DNA from: Tateyamaria omphalii
GTDB taxonomy: Bacteria > Pseudomonadota > Alphaproteobacteria > Rhodobacterales > Rhodobacteraceae
Assembly (NCBI RefSeq): GCF_014651375.1
Contig: NZ_BMWT01000001.1
Coordinates: 1,073,680 to 1,137,679, forward strand
Length of the DNA stretch: 64,000 bases
Direction of reading: 5' to 3'
Shown: positions 36,976 to 46,408 of the stretch, piece by piece
Numbering within the stretch: position 1 is the stretch's first letter
How the letters are laid out: each line of letters opens with the position of its first letter
Translations under genes and position numbers: made by a program
The notes under the pieces: generated by a model
Databases searched by the model: none
Told to the model about the DNA's origin: nothing
What the model saw: the letters and a program-made list of their open reading frames with translations, nothing else

Positions 36976-37701
36976 ATGGAATGGCGCGGCACGGGCATAT
37001 TGCTGAGCGTGCGTCGCCACGGAGAAACCAGCGCTATCATCGATGTGTTTACCGAGGATCGGGGCCGTCATGCCGGGATCGTGCGGGGTGGCACAAGCCG
37101 CAAGATTGCGCCGATCTTGCAGCCCGGCGCGCAGTTGGATGTGACATGGCGTGCGCGTCTGGAAGAACATATCGGAACATTTGCAGTTGAGCCGGTGCGC
37201 AGCCGTGCAGCCCTTGTCATGGGCAATCGGTTGGCTTTGGCGGGGCTGAATGCCGTTACCGGCCTGCTGGTCTTTTGCTTGCCGGAACGTGAAGCACATG
37301 GCCCGCTTTATCGCAGAACCGAAGCGCTGTTGGATCTGTTGGGGCAGGACGAGCTATGGCCGCTGGCCTACCTGCAGTGGGAACTGGCGCTGCTAGAGGA
37401 GATGGGGTTTGGGTTGGACTTGACCGCCTGTGCCGTGACCGGTGCAACCGAAGGGCTGATCTATGTCTCACCCAAGTCCGGGCGGGCGGTGTCCAAGACT
37501 GCTGCGGGTGAGTGGGCGGACCGGTTGTTGCCGCTGCCCCCGGTACTACGCCGTGAAGGTGAGGCGCCGGACGCGGAGATTGCTCAGGGGCTGGTCACAA
37601 CAGGGTATTTTCTGACGCACCATCTGGCGCCCGATTTGGGGTCGAAACCGCTGCCTGAGGCGCGCACGCGTTTCGTCGATGCGTTCAGTCGGGCGTTGTA
37701 A
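36976..37701 (+). CDS. recO: DNA repair protein RecO
   Basis: 241 residues. Loads RecA at gapped DNA with RecF/RecR. The N-terminal OB fold ([32 protein letters not shown]) and C-terminal helical region are present; the zinc-binding cysteines of other RecO proteins are mostly missing, as in many alphaproteobacteria. Its 3' end overlaps the convergent META gene by 17 bases. Confidence 0.93.
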   Translation: MEWRGTGILLSVRRHGETSAIIDVFTEDRGRHAGIVRGGTSRKIAPILQPGAQLDVTWRARLEEHIGTFAVEPVRSRAALVMGNRLALAGLNAVTGLLVFCLPEREAHGPLYRRTEALLDLLGQDELWPLAYLQWELALLEEMGFGLDLTACAVTGATEGLIYVSPKSGRAVSKTAAGEWADRLLPLPPVLRREGEAPDAEIAQGLVTTGYFLTHHLAPDLGSKPLPEARTRFVDAFSRAL

Positions 37702-38077
37702 ACACCATTTCGTCACCGTCATCGTTGCGCAGAAACAATGTGCCTTCGCGCACTTCGGACTGGGTCATGCGTGCCAGGGCATCAAGGTAGAGGACTTCTG
37801 CGTCGAGCGTGGGGCAGGCGAGATCGGTGGATACAATCGGGGTCAGTTCAAACCACGGATACGGCACCGTGTTTGTTGCACTGAACGTATTGCAAGGCGC
37901 TTGGCCTGACACCGGTCCGCCCGCTTCAAATTCGAGCGTGGCAGGGGTGGGCAATGCGGTTCCGTTCAGGCTTTGGAGTTCCCACAGTCGATCTGCTGCA
38001 CCGTACCGCGCGACCGTTTCATCCGCCTGGCAGGCGGGGATAGACGCAAGCAGCGTCAGCGCGGCGGCACGGATCAT
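37685..38077 (-). CDS. META domain lipoprotein (HslJ-like)
   Basis: 130 residues. Signal peptide with a lipobox-like LLASIPAC, then a META domain: [25 protein letters not shown] and [12 protein letters not shown] are typical. Probably anchored in the envelope; HslJ-type proteins relate to heat or novobiocin tolerance in E. coli. Its stop lies inside recO on the other strand, and its start overlaps the TetR stop. Confidence 0.8.
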   Translation of the reverse strand: MIRAAALTLLASIPACQADETVARYGAADRLWELQSLNGTALPTPATLEFEAGGPVSGQAPCNTFSATNTVPYPWFELTPIVSTDLACPTLDAEVLYLDALARMTQSEVREGTLFLRNDDGDEMVFTTPD

Positions 38078-38598
38078 TTAAGGGCCATTACCAGATCGAC
38101 AAGCGCTGCAAAGCTCACCAACGCGTCGCCATCATCTGAATGCATTTGCTTCAAACCGACGAGGGAGCCATAGGCCGCCTTGGAAAACTCTTCGTTGGTG
38201 ACACCGATGTCAGACATCAAATCGGTCAAGCGCGCGAGCCGTGTCTTGTCCACGTCTGCGAGTGCTTTGGCGACCGCTTTGTCCTGCTGCGCCCAAGCAC
38301 GAAGCGCCGGACCAGCGGTGTCTTCCTGAACACTTTGTCCGAAGCGGATCATCTTGTCGGTGGCAGTGCCGTTCTGGGCGCTGTCTTCCTTCAAGGTGTT
38401 CAGAGCACGGGATTTCCATTCAGCAAGCAACGCTTTCTGAAAAGCCGGTACATCCTTGAAATGCCAATAGAATGAACCCTTTGACGTCTTCAGGTGGCGT
38501 GAAAGGGGTTCTGCCCGCAGGGCCAATGGCCCTTGGGCTGTGAGCTGTTCCAGCCCGGCGTCAATCCAGGCAGCGGGGGAGAGGGGAGCTTTAGCCAT
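38074..38598 (-). CDS. TetR family transcriptional regulator
   Basis: 174 residues. An N-terminal HTH (about 8-55: GPLALRAEPLSRHLKTSKGS, FYWHFKDV) is typical TetR. The C-terminal helical domain binds an unknown ligand. ATG 38598 was chosen because the HTH normally starts close to it; the frame extends to 38649. Adjacent to the META gene with a 4-base overlap. Confidence 0.85.
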   Translation of the reverse strand: MAKAPLSPAAWIDAGLEQLTAQGPLALRAEPLSRHLKTSKGSFYWHFKDVPAFQKALLAEWKSRALNTLKEDSAQNGTATDKMIRFGQSVQEDTAGPALRAWAQQDKAVAKALADVDKTRLARLTDLMSDIGVTNEEFSKAAYGSLVGLKQMHSDDGDALVSFAALVDLVMALK

Positions 38599-38729
38599 AG
38601 CCCTGCGATACGTCCGGGTATGCGGGGGTGCAAGCGAAAGACGCTTCAACTTCCGGTATGAGCGTTTTGCCGCACACGCAGCGAAAGAATTTGCCTATCA
38701 TGCGATCAAGATGTGGTGATGGTGGGACG

Positions 38730-39311
38730 TCAGATTTCGGCCACCAGGGCCAGTCCAACCACAAGCAGCATTGATGCGGCCATGGCATAGTTGATCCGCC
38801 GTTGTGCGTGAGCCGGCAGGTCAAGTTGTTTCAGTCGAAAGCCGAACCAAACCCAGATCATGTGAATGGGCACCCAGATGGCGTTGACGATCAACAGTTT
38901 CAAAAATGCCTCTGCCAGAATGGCGTCGGGCATCAGTGTAAATCCCGAGAAGAGGGCTGTGTTGACGGCGTACGCCTTGGGATTGATCGGTTGAAGCAAC
39001 ACCCCATTCAGGACGCCAGGTTCGGTTGCGGCTGGTGCGAAGGCAAGTTTGGAGCCCGCAAACGCGATGCGGCAGGCCAAGTAGAGCAGGTACGCGGTGG
39101 AGAGAGCAAAGAGCAGCGTTCGATTGGCCAGAATGAGTGCCGCGAGACCCGTAACCACGGCCAAGATGACCAGATTGTTGCCGATGAACAGACCGAGGAC
39201 ATAGCGTAGCCCGGACCGTACCCCATATGCTGCTCCGACCCCCGCAGCAGAAAGAACGCCTGGGCCAGGTGTTATTATCAGAAAGAAAACGGCGGCGGCA
39301 AATGTGAGCAT
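38730..39311 (-). CDS. LysE/RhtB family exporter
   Basis: 193 residues, six membrane helices. IITPGPGVLSAAGVGAAYG and LQPINPKAYAVNTALFSGF are the signatures; a Cys (YLACRIAF) lies in the third helix. Substrate unknown. Third LysE-type gene in 16 kb; sequences differ, so they are not recent duplicates. Confidence 0.85.
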   Translation of the reverse strand: MLTFAAAVFFLIITPGPGVLSAAGVGAAYGVRSGLRYVLGLFIGNNLVILAVVTGLAALILANRTLLFALSTAYLLYLACRIAFAGSKLAFAPAATEPGVLNGVLLQPINPKAYAVNTALFSGFTLMPDAILAEAFLKLLIVNAIWVPIHMIWVWFGFRLKQLDLPAHAQRRINYAMAASMLLVVGLALVAEI

Positions 39312-39391
39312 GCCGCCAGCTTGATGCTTTTCAGCCTATCGTCAATCGAGCGGTCGCAACAAATTCCGCTGCCGCTCGATCCTGTTGCATG

Positions 39392-41080
39392 CTAGCCAAG
39401 AAGCCTGCGCGCGATGACCTGTGCCTGAATCTCTGCCGCGCCTTCGAAGATATTCAGAATACGTGCATCACACAGGACGCGGGAAATCTTGTACTCCAGC
39501 GCAAAGCCGTTGCCGCCATGGATTTGCAGCCCATTGTCTGCTGCAGCCCAGGCCACGCGCGCGCCGAGCAGCTTTGCCATACCCGCTTCGACATCGCATC
39601 GACGTCCCTCATCCTTTTCGAAGGCAGAGAAGTAGGTGAGTTGCCGTGCCACCATGATCTCGACCGCCATCATCGCGAGCTTGTTTGCGACGCGGGGGAA
39701 GTTGATCAGCGCCTTGCCGAACTGTTTGCGGTCCAGTGCATATTGCATCGAGATATCGAGGGCCGATTGGGCGACGCCGATGGCGCGGGCTGCCGTCTGG
39801 ATGCGCGCAGATTCGAAGGTTTCCATCAGCTGTTTGAAGCCCTTGCCTTCTTCGCCGCCGAGCAGGTTTTCACCCTTCACATGGAAGTTGTCGAAACCCA
39901 GCTCGTATTCCTTCATGCCACGATAGCCGAGCACTTCGATCTCGCCACCTGTCATGCCCTCCGTTGGGAAGGGGACTTCTTCGGTGCCAGGCGTCTTTTC
40001 CGCAAGGAACATCGAAAGCCCCTTGTAATCCGTGGTGTTCGGATCGGTGCGTGCCAGTAGAGTCATCACTTGTGTGCGGGTGGCGTGGGTGATCCAGGTT
40101 TTGTTGCCTGTAATCTTGTAGTCGCCATTGTCGTCCTTGACCGCGCGTGTGCGCAGTGAACCAAGGTCAGACCCCGTATTTGGTTCGGTGAAGACGGCCG
40201 TGGGCAATGTTTCGGCGCTTGCCAGTTGCGGCAGCCACTTCTGCTTTTGCTCTTCGGTGCCGCCGGCAATGATCAATTCCGCTGCAATCTCGGACCGGGT
40301 GCCGAGCGAGCCGACACCTATGTACCCACGGCTCAGTTCTTCCGACACGACGCACATGGATGCTTTGGACAGTCCAAAGCCACCGTATTCTTCGGGGATT
40401 GTGAGGCCGAAGACACCCATCTCGGCCAGTTCTTCGATCACCTCCATCGGGATCAACTCGTCCTTGAGGTGCCAATCATGCGCGAAAGGTTCGACTTTCT
40501 CGACTGCATAGCGGCGAAACTGCTCGCGGATCATCTCAAGTTCTTCGTCGAGGCCGGAGGCGCCCACCGTGATTTCGGCGCTGCGTTCCTGCATCAACTC
40601 GACGAGACGGATGCGCGCAGCTTGGGTATTTCCGCTTTGCGTGAGTGTTTGAACGGCAGGTTCCATCATCCCGCGCATATCGTCTTGTGTCAGACCAAGG
40701 TCCTGCAGGCGCAGGACTTCGCCCTGGTTCATCTGGATGCCGCCGTAGATTTGCCAAAGGTATTCACCAAATGCGATTTGAAGGATCAGCGATTCGACCT
40801 CACCCAGTTTGGACTGGGTGTTCAAAGCCTCCGCCCATTTGTGCATTTGCCGAAGCGATTCGCAGTATGTGGCAAGCCACGCAAGGCCATGCGCCGCAGT
40901 CTGATGCTTTTCAATAAGAGCACCAGAAACGCGTCCGTTATTGCTCAGCTGATCGCTTAGTCGCGTTCGTGCGAGTTCTGTAATTTTTTCTACAGGTTTG
41001 AGTGCAGCGCCGGTCAGCACGAGCAAATCATCGAGCAAAACTGGCGTCACCGCTCCCATATCCTGTCCGTCATGTGCCAT
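39392..41080 (-). CDS. mcd: (2S)-methylsuccinyl-CoA dehydrogenase (ethylmalonyl-CoA pathway)
   Basis: 562 residues, an acyl-CoA dehydrogenase with an N-terminal extension of about 160 residues (LLDDLLVLTGAALKPVEKIT). That extension distinguishes Mcd from ordinary 380-residue family members. FAD-binding and substrate motifs are visible: FTEPNTGSDLGSLRTRA, WITHATRTQVM, FESARIQTAARAIGV, QIHGGNGFALEY. Oxidises methylsuccinyl-CoA to mesaconyl-CoA and passes electrons to ETF; etfA and etfB lie 12 kb away. GAGGAG precedes the ATG. Function assigned from length and recalled family features. Confidence 0.82.
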   Translation of the reverse strand: MAHDGQDMGAVTPVLLDDLLVLTGAALKPVEKITELARTRLSDQLSNNGRVSGALIEKHQTAAHGLAWLATYCESLRQMHKWAEALNTQSKLGEVESLILQIAFGEYLWQIYGGIQMNQGEVLRLQDLGLTQDDMRGMMEPAVQTLTQSGNTQAARIRLVELMQERSAEITVGASGLDEELEMIREQFRRYAVEKVEPFAHDWHLKDELIPMEVIEELAEMGVFGLTIPEEYGGFGLSKASMCVVSEELSRGYIGVGSLGTRSEIAAELIIAGGTEEQKQKWLPQLASAETLPTAVFTEPNTGSDLGSLRTRAVKDDNGDYKITGNKTWITHATRTQVMTLLARTDPNTTDYKGLSMFLAEKTPGTEEVPFPTEGMTGGEIEVLGYRGMKEYELGFDNFHVKGENLLGGEEGKGFKQLMETFESARIQTAARAIGVAQSALDISMQYALDRKQFGKALINFPRVANKLAMMAVEIMVARQLTYFSAFEKDEGRRCDVEAGMAKLLGARVAWAAADNGLQIHGGNGFALEYKISRVLCDARILNIFEGAAEIQAQVIARRLLG

Positions 41081-41462
41081 CGCATAGCTCCTCGTTTTCC
41101 GCGTCGTAACCGCTTAACTAGTTTGCAGGTGCAGCGCAACAAATATTCATTTTTGTGCGGCTATTTGTTCAAATGTTGCGTGGCAGTATACTGCAGTGCA
41201 GCGACAGGTTGGCAAAAAGTAAGGTCAGGTATGCGTTTTGATGCATTCTTAAGGGTAGCATTGATGATCTGAAGGCCAAAGTGCCATCAGCTTTCCTGCG
41301 CCCTAGGAGCGAATCATATCAAGTTGAAACTAACCGTCTTACGGATGACGTCCGTGTGATGGATCGAGCCGTCCAAACAATTTCGAACCGACTGCAACGA
41401 GGCAAGCCGGTTCGAATAAAATACTGAAAATAGTCTATTAAATGACTTTAAGGAATATCGTG
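41081..41462. other. Intergenic region with a possible coding remnant
   Basis: About 380 bases between mcd and an XRE regulator. Plus-strand frame 41263-41427 stays open for 54 codons and reads like a short coiled-coil tail (VETNRLTDDVRVMDRAVQ), but no start or ribosome-binding site was found, so it is at most a remnant. No other feature seen. Confidence 0.35.
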
Positions 41463-41825
41463 CTACGAAGCGCGACGCGCGACTGTCAGTCCCGAGACGT
41501 CTTCGATGAAGGTAACGATGCGTGATTTGATCTTATCATCTTCAATCGCAGCGAGAGCATTCACGATATCAAGACCACGATCACCGCGAGGAGCTGTGTT
41601 ATTCGCATCCGCCAAACCTTCGAAGAAATAGGATGTCGGTACGTCCAGGATGCGCGACAATTCGAAAAGACGGCTTGCGGCGATTCGGTTCGAGCCGATT
41701 TCGTACTTCTGGATTTGTTGAAAAGACAGCTCCAAGCGCTTGGCTACGTCTGTTTGCGACATCCGACGCAAGGTGCGGATCTGTTTCAAGCGTTTACCTA
41801 CGTGTACATCGACTGGATGTGACAT
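41463..41825 (-). CDS. XRE family helix-turn-helix regulator
   Basis: 120 residues. A Cro/C1-type HTH occupies about 10-65 (GKRLKQIRTLRRMSQTDVAK, LSFQQIQKYEIGSNRI). The rest is helical. Similar short XRE proteins are common in roseobacters, with unknown targets. GGAGG precedes the ATG. Divergent from the LysR-like gene across a 154-base region. Confidence 0.9.
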   Translation of the reverse strand: MSHPVDVHVGKRLKQIRTLRRMSQTDVAKRLELSFQQIQKYEIGSNRIAASRLFELSRILDVPTSYFFEGLADANNTAPRGDRGLDIVNALAAIEDDKIKSRIVTFIEDVSGLTVARRAS

Positions 41826-41979
41826 GACTGATTACCTCCGGTTGTTCCACCAGAGTGATCGCTCAGTACACGCATTGGTTCAATTGAGTAGATTCACACC
41901 CTAAACCACACGTAAATGTTGCATTAATGTATGATTTCTTTAACATGGATGTGTTGTTGATCATACATCGAGTGGCATT

Positions 41980-42903
41980 GTGAACGCACCGACACCCAAT
42001 CTGAGTGAATTGAACCAGCCTTTGCTGTTCGAGATGATCCGCTCGTTCACAACGCTCGCGGACACGTTGAATCTGTCGCACGCCGTGGCGAAGTTGAACA
42101 GTACCCGTCAAACTGTACGCCGCCACATATCGCAGCTCGAGGAATTGCGGGGCGAAGAGCTGTTCCGTACACGGGATCGGCGCTACGAACTCACAGAGGC
42201 GGGAGAGGCTGCATTGCCGGAAGCCCGTGAGTTGTTGATGCATGCTAAGGTGTGGTCACGTGGACAGACCGGCATGCGCGGCTCGCTACAATATCTGCAA
42301 GCCGAGGTAGATGGCCTAGTCTTCTACCAACAACAACAGCCGATGGGAGACATCTGGCAGGATGAATCGGTCCTCCTTCGTGAAACGTACCGAGCATGGG
42401 TTATGAGTGCGGGCGAAATCGAGAGCCCGCACCTCTCGCACGTGCGGCCATATCTTATGGTGTACCGCAATTCTGATTCGGGGTGGATCGTTGTCGAATT
42501 CGGTCAGCAATCAGCATACGTCGATTGGTTCGGTGTGGACTATGCACGTTCTAGTATTGGTCGTCCTATCGCTCGGCTTCCGGCGGGCGAAGAGTTTGGT
42601 CGAATGCTGGATCAATCCTTTCTGGATATTGAAACAACCCAGACGGCGCGTCTGGATCACGTTTATACAAGGATGCCAGCGCGCGATAACCCAAGTCAGG
42701 CCACAATGGCCTACCAACGCCTTATGATGGCTGGATTTTTTCCAGATCGGTCACCAGCTGTCATGACGCTCGTTGTGCCAACTATTAACGTGAACATCGC
42801 AGCCCTTGAGGAGGCACAGCGCGCTGCGATGACAAAGATCAAACAACCCGACTTTGACCTTGCGGAAGCCAAGTTCGAAAAAATGGCAGCAATGCCGACC
42901 TAA
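41980..42903 (+). CDS. LysR-like HTH regulator with atypical C-terminal domain
   Basis: 307 residues from GTG 41980. The N-terminal winged HTH (about 15-75: LADTLNLSHAVAKLN, TRQTVRRHISQLEEL, LFRTRDRRYELTEAGEAAL) is LysR-type. The remainder does not show the usual LysR substrate-binding repeats; instead it has SGWIVVEFGQQSAYVDWFG and a later strand-rich part. It is followed 89 bases on by an unknown gene that may be its target. Confidence 0.65.
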   Translation: MNAPTPNLSELNQPLLFEMIRSFTTLADTLNLSHAVAKLNSTRQTVRRHISQLEELRGEELFRTRDRRYELTEAGEAALPEARELLMHAKVWSRGQTGMRGSLQYLQAEVDGLVFYQQQQPMGDIWQDESVLLRETYRAWVMSAGEIESPHLSHVRPYLMVYRNSDSGWIVVEFGQQSAYVDWFGVDYARSSIGRPIARLPAGEEFGRMLDQSFLDIETTQTARLDHVYTRMPARDNPSQATMAYQRLMMAGFFPDRSPAVMTLVVPTINVNIAALEEAQRAAMTKIKQPDFDLAEAKFEKMAAMPT

Positions 42904-42960
42904 TCGTTCTTGCACCTATTCGGCGAGTTTTTCGGGTAATTTGACAAAAATTGTCTTAGC

Positions 42961-42980
42961 TTTGACGTAAGTGCGTCAAA
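42961..42980. promoter_or_regulatory. Palindrome before the GNAT-like gene
   Basis: TTTGACG (42961-42967) and CGTCAAA (42974-42980) form a perfect 7-base inverted repeat immediately before the GGAGAG ribosome-binding site. A TTGACA box lies at 42941-42946. Candidate operator, perhaps for the LysR-like protein encoded upstream. Confidence 0.45.
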
Positions 42981-42992
42981 GGAGAGACTTTT

Positions 42993-43709
42993 ATGACCAT
43001 TCAATTCCCTGGAAACGCGGCGCCGTTCATTGCAACAAGCCGCAGTATTTTGATCTCACAGGGGATCACTCTGACGATCGGCACAGACTTTGAAGAGTAT
43101 AAGGAAATCGTTGCCGAAGAACGGCCTATGCAGAAGCTTGGCGCACCCTTCGATCCCGAACTGCATGGCTTGAACCGATCGAATGCTTTCTGGCTAACAG
43201 GCCGAAACGAAGACGGTGAGCTGATTCATACTCAGGCAGCGAAACGCGTCCGTCTGTCGGGCAAACCGCTCAGTAGTTATTTGCTACGACAGTTTCGTGC
43301 GTTTCCTCCGCCGTTAAAGGGTGTGGATATGGCGCGGTCACGTTTCCGTGCGACGCCAGGTACTCACCGTATCGCCGGCATGGCAGCCTATCACGGAGAG
43401 TTCTGGGTCGCCCCGGAACGTGGCAAGTATCGCGGAGTTGGGCTTGCGCCCGTACTTGGGCGCACGGGGATGTTGGAGATGATGCAGCGCTGGGACCCCG
43501 ACTGGATCTACGGCTTCATCCTGAATGTTGTGGCGTACAAGGGATTTGGAGCACGAATCGGATACCTGCATCTGGAACCCAGCGTACTCAAGTGGGTGGT
43601 CGATGGGCGCGATGCTCCAATTGACACTTTTCTTGCATACAACAGTAGAGAGGACTTGGAATACCTGCTCGATATTCCTTTGGCGGAAGTTGTTCCCGAG
43701 GCCGCATAG
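42993..43709 (+). CDS. Unknown protein with GNAT-like features
   Basis: 238 residues, no signal peptide or membrane helix. Strands FWLTGRNEDGELIHTQA then EFWVAPERGKYRGVGLAPV, followed by a helix and YKGFGARIGYLHLEP, resemble motif A (R-G-x-G-x-A) and motif B of GNAT acyltransferases. No known family was recognised, so acyltransferase activity is only suggested. A strong GGAGAG precedes the ATG. Probably regulated together with the preceding LysR-like gene. Confidence 0.6.
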   Translation: MTIQFPGNAAPFIATSRSILISQGITLTIGTDFEEYKEIVAEERPMQKLGAPFDPELHGLNRSNAFWLTGRNEDGELIHTQAAKRVRLSGKPLSSYLLRQFRAFPPPLKGVDMARSRFRATPGTHRIAGMAAYHGEFWVAPERGKYRGVGLAPVLGRTGMLEMMQRWDPDWIYGFILNVVAYKGFGARIGYLHLEPSVLKWVVDGRDAPIDTFLAYNSREDLEYLLDIPLAEVVPEAA

Positions 43710-43723
43710 GCCCCGGTAACAAT

Positions 43724-45322
43724 TTAGCTGATGGCGGCGGCTTTCACGTCGTCATCGATGTAAGGCAGATACTGCTCAAAGTTGTTCGAGAACATGTCGA
43801 CCAGCTTGTTTGCCTGTGCATCGTATCCAGCGGCATCATCCCAAGTCCGGCGTGGATCAAGAAGAATATCTGCCACTCCAGGAACAGAGACCGGAACATC
43901 GAATCCAAAGTTCGGGTCCTTACGGAACTCGCCTTTGGCCAAAGTCCCGTCCAGAGCGGTAGTCAGCAGGGCGCGTGTCGCTCGAATCGGCATACGGCTG
44001 CCGGTGCCGTACGCGCCGCCAGTCCAGCCCGTATTGACCAACCAGCATGTTGCGCCGTGCTTGGCAATCTTCTCTTGCAACAGCTTGCCATACGCCTCAG
44101 GGCGACGCGGCATGAATGGTGCGCCGAAGCAGGTTGAGAATGTTGGCTCGGGTTCAGTCACCCCACGTTCAGTACCGGCAACTTTGGACGTAAAGCCGGA
44201 CAGGAAGTGATACATTGCCTGAGCTGGGGTCAATCTTGCGATGGGGGGCAATACTCCGAAAGCATCGCACGTCAGCATGATGATATTTTTTGGATGACCG
44301 CCGAGTGCGCTGGATGATGCGTTCGAGATATAGTGCAGCGGATATGCGCAACGCATGTTTGCCGTCAGGCTATCGTCGTCGAAATCCAGATCTTTGGTTT
44401 CAGCATCAAAAACCATGTTTTCGATTACTGTTCCGAACTTCTCGGTTGTCGCGTAAATCTCAGGCTCGGCTTCTGCGCTCAGGTTGATCGTCTTGGCATA
44501 GCAGCCACCTTCGAAGTTGAATGTTCCGCGATCTGACCAGCCATGTTCATCGTCACCGATCAAAACACGGCCAGGATCAGCGGACAGGGTTGTCTTTCCC
44601 GTGCCGGACAGCCCGAAGAAAATCGCCGTATCCACTGGGTTGCCCTGTGCATGGTTGGCCGAACAGTGCATGGGCATCACACCGCGTTCTGGCAGCAGGT
44701 AGTTGAGCAAAGTGAAAACAGATTTTTTGTTTTCGCCGGCGTATTCTGTGCCGCCAATCAGGATCAGTTTGCGATCGAAATTCATTGCGATGACAGTTTC
44801 AGACCGGCAATTGTGTCGCTCAGGATCCGCCTGAAAAGAGGGGCAGTTGATCACGGTGAAATCCGCGATGAAGTCCTTTAGGTCCTCTGCATCGGGGCGA
44901 CGCAGCATGTGTCGAATGAAGAGTCCGTGCCATGCCAACTCCGTGACCATGCGAACATTGATGGAGTAGCTGGGGTCTGCACCACCGGTCAGATCTTGCA
45001 CATAATACTCGCGACCTTTCATGTGTTCGAGCATGTCGTCGTAGAGCGCGTCGAAGCCGTCCGGCGACATTGCGGCGTTGTTTTCCCACCAGATACTGTC
45101 AGCCACGCTGTCCGTCTTAACTACGTGCTTGTCCTTGGGGGACCGGCCAGTGAACTTGCCGGTGGTCACAAGGAAAGCGCCTCCCTTGCCCAAACTGCCT
45201 TCTTTGCGTTCGAGCGCGTGTTCGATCAAAGCGGGCTCGATCAGGTTGTAATAGACATCGCCCAGCCCTTTGATCCCTTGATCTTCAAGGCGGAACTGCG
45301 GGTTTACCCGTCCAAATGTCAT
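43724..45322 (-). CDS. pckA: Phosphoenolpyruvate carboxykinase (ATP)
   Basis: 532 residues. Converts oxaloacetate and ATP to PEP and CO2 in gluconeogenesis. The kinase-1a loop [13 protein letters not shown], the kinase-2 motif around [19 protein letters not shown] and TRAL define the ATP-dependent family. CAGGAGAG precedes the ATG. Divergent from chvI, the arrangement known from rhizobia and agrobacteria, where ChvI/ChvG influence pckA expression. Confidence 0.97.
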   Translation of the reverse strand: MTFGRVNPQFRLEDQGIKGLGDVYYNLIEPALIEHALERKEGSLGKGGAFLVTTGKFTGRSPKDKHVVKTDSVADSIWWENNAAMSPDGFDALYDDMLEHMKGREYYVQDLTGGADPSYSINVRMVTELAWHGLFIRHMLRRPDAEDLKDFIADFTVINCPSFQADPERHNCRSETVIAMNFDRKLILIGGTEYAGENKKSVFTLLNYLLPERGVMPMHCSANHAQGNPVDTAIFFGLSGTGKTTLSADPGRVLIGDDEHGWSDRGTFNFEGGCYAKTINLSAEAEPEIYATTEKFGTVIENMVFDAETKDLDFDDDSLTANMRCAYPLHYISNASSSALGGHPKNIIMLTCDAFGVLPPIARLTPAQAMYHFLSGFTSKVAGTERGVTEPEPTFSTCFGAPFMPRRPEAYGKLLQEKIAKHGATCWLVNTGWTGGAYGTGSRMPIRATRALLTTALDGTLAKGEFRKDPNFGFDVPVSVPGVADILLDPRRTWDDAAGYDAQANKLVDMFSNNFEQYLPYIDDDVKAAAIS

Positions 45323-45668
45323 GTGAACTCTCCTGATGCCGCGAAGCGGCTTTGTTAGGTCAGAGGGCAGCCAAAAGGCCCATAACCGACGTCCTGTCGG
45401 TCTGTTCCGGCCTCATAACACGTGGATTTACTTGATGAATAGGCCTGCAACCAAGGTTAGCGCCACCATGACGACCGGTTGCGCAAACAGTGACTCGTCG
45501 ACATGCACCCGACACGGGAATGTGCGGCAATTTAGCCATTCCTAACCACTTTCTGGCCAGTCTGAAGCCCATTCTGGGCGTGATTCGCACTTATGGATTG
45601 ATTCGGAAGGTCAAAGTCGAGACAATGTTCGAAAAACAAAAAGTACGAGCAGTATAAGGAAACAGGCA
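45323..45668. other. Divergent regulatory region pckA/chvI
   Basis: About 345 bases holding the promoters of both genes. No gene, and no clear -10/-35 pair or palindrome that can be assigned. Confidence 0.45.
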
Positions 45669-46370
45669 ATGTCAAAGATTGCATTGGTGGATGACGACCG
45701 GAATATCCTGACGTCCGTCTCCATGACGCTCGAGGCTGAAGGGTTCGAGGTCGAAACGTATAATGATGGTCAGGCTGCGCTTGACGCTTTCAACAAGCGT
45801 TTGCCAGACATGGCCGTGCTGGACATCAAGATGCCCCGCATGGACGGCATGGATTTGCTGCAAAGGTTGCGCCAGAAAACGACTATGCCCGTCATCTTCC
45901 TAACATCTAAGGATGACGAGATTGACGAAGTTTTAGGTCTGCGAATGGGGGCAGATGACTACGTCAAAAAACCGTTTTCCCAACGCCTGTTGGTGGAACG
46001 TATTCGCGCGCTTTTGCGTCGACAGGATGCGGTCGCTGGTGATGTCGTTGGTGATACCGAAGAGACCAAGGTGATGGAGCGCGGGGATCTGCGGATGGAT
46101 CCATTGCGTCATGCCGTTGCTTGGAAAGGCAAGGACGTGTCACTGACCGTCACTGAATTCCTGTTGCTGCAAGCCTTGGCTCAACGCCCGGGCTTCGTGA
46201 AGTCGCGCGATCAGCTCATGGATGTTGCATACGACGATCAGGTGTATGTCGACGACCGCACGATCGACAGCCACATCAAGCGTTTGCGCAAGAAAATGCG
46301 CAGTGCCGACAATGAGTTCTCCGCAATTGAGACGTTGTATGGCATCGGGTATCGTTACAACGAAGAATAA
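45669..46370 (+). CDS. chvI: Response regulator ChvI
   Basis: 233 residues. Receiver domain: acidic DDD at 8-10, phospho-acceptor Asp in [12 protein letters not shown] (near 53), Thr in FLTSKDDE and Lys in DYVKKPF. OmpR-type winged helix in the C-terminal half ([14 protein letters not shown]). Regulates envelope, acid and carbon genes in alphaproteobacteria. AGGAAA upstream of the ATG. Confidence 0.95.
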   Translation: MSKIALVDDDRNILTSVSMTLEAEGFEVETYNDGQAALDAFNKRLPDMAVLDIKMPRMDGMDLLQRLRQKTTMPVIFLTSKDDEIDEVLGLRMGADDYVKKPFSQRLLVERIRALLRRQDAVAGDVVGDTEETKVMERGDLRMDPLRHAVAWKGKDVSLTVTEFLLLQALAQRPGFVKSRDQLMDVAYDDQVYVDDRTIDSHIKRLRKKMRSADNEFSAIETLYGIGYRYNEE

Positions 46371-46408
46371 CAGGCGCGTTTGGCGAAGCGCATGCCAAGA
46401 GGACTATC

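Noticed and set aside
23234..39311. Three LysE/RhtB genes as a recent gene amplification
   Set aside because: The three proteins differ in sequence and length and sit in unrelated contexts; this is a common paralogous family.
41400..41430. GGTTCGAAT resembling a tRNA T-loop
   Set aside because: No acceptor stem, D-arm or anticodon arm can be folded around it.
42993..43709. Acyl-homoserine-lactone synthase (LuxI) identity for the GNAT-like protein
   Set aside because: The conserved LuxI N-terminal Arg/Trp/Asp and Glu pattern is not present, and no luxR gene is adjacent.
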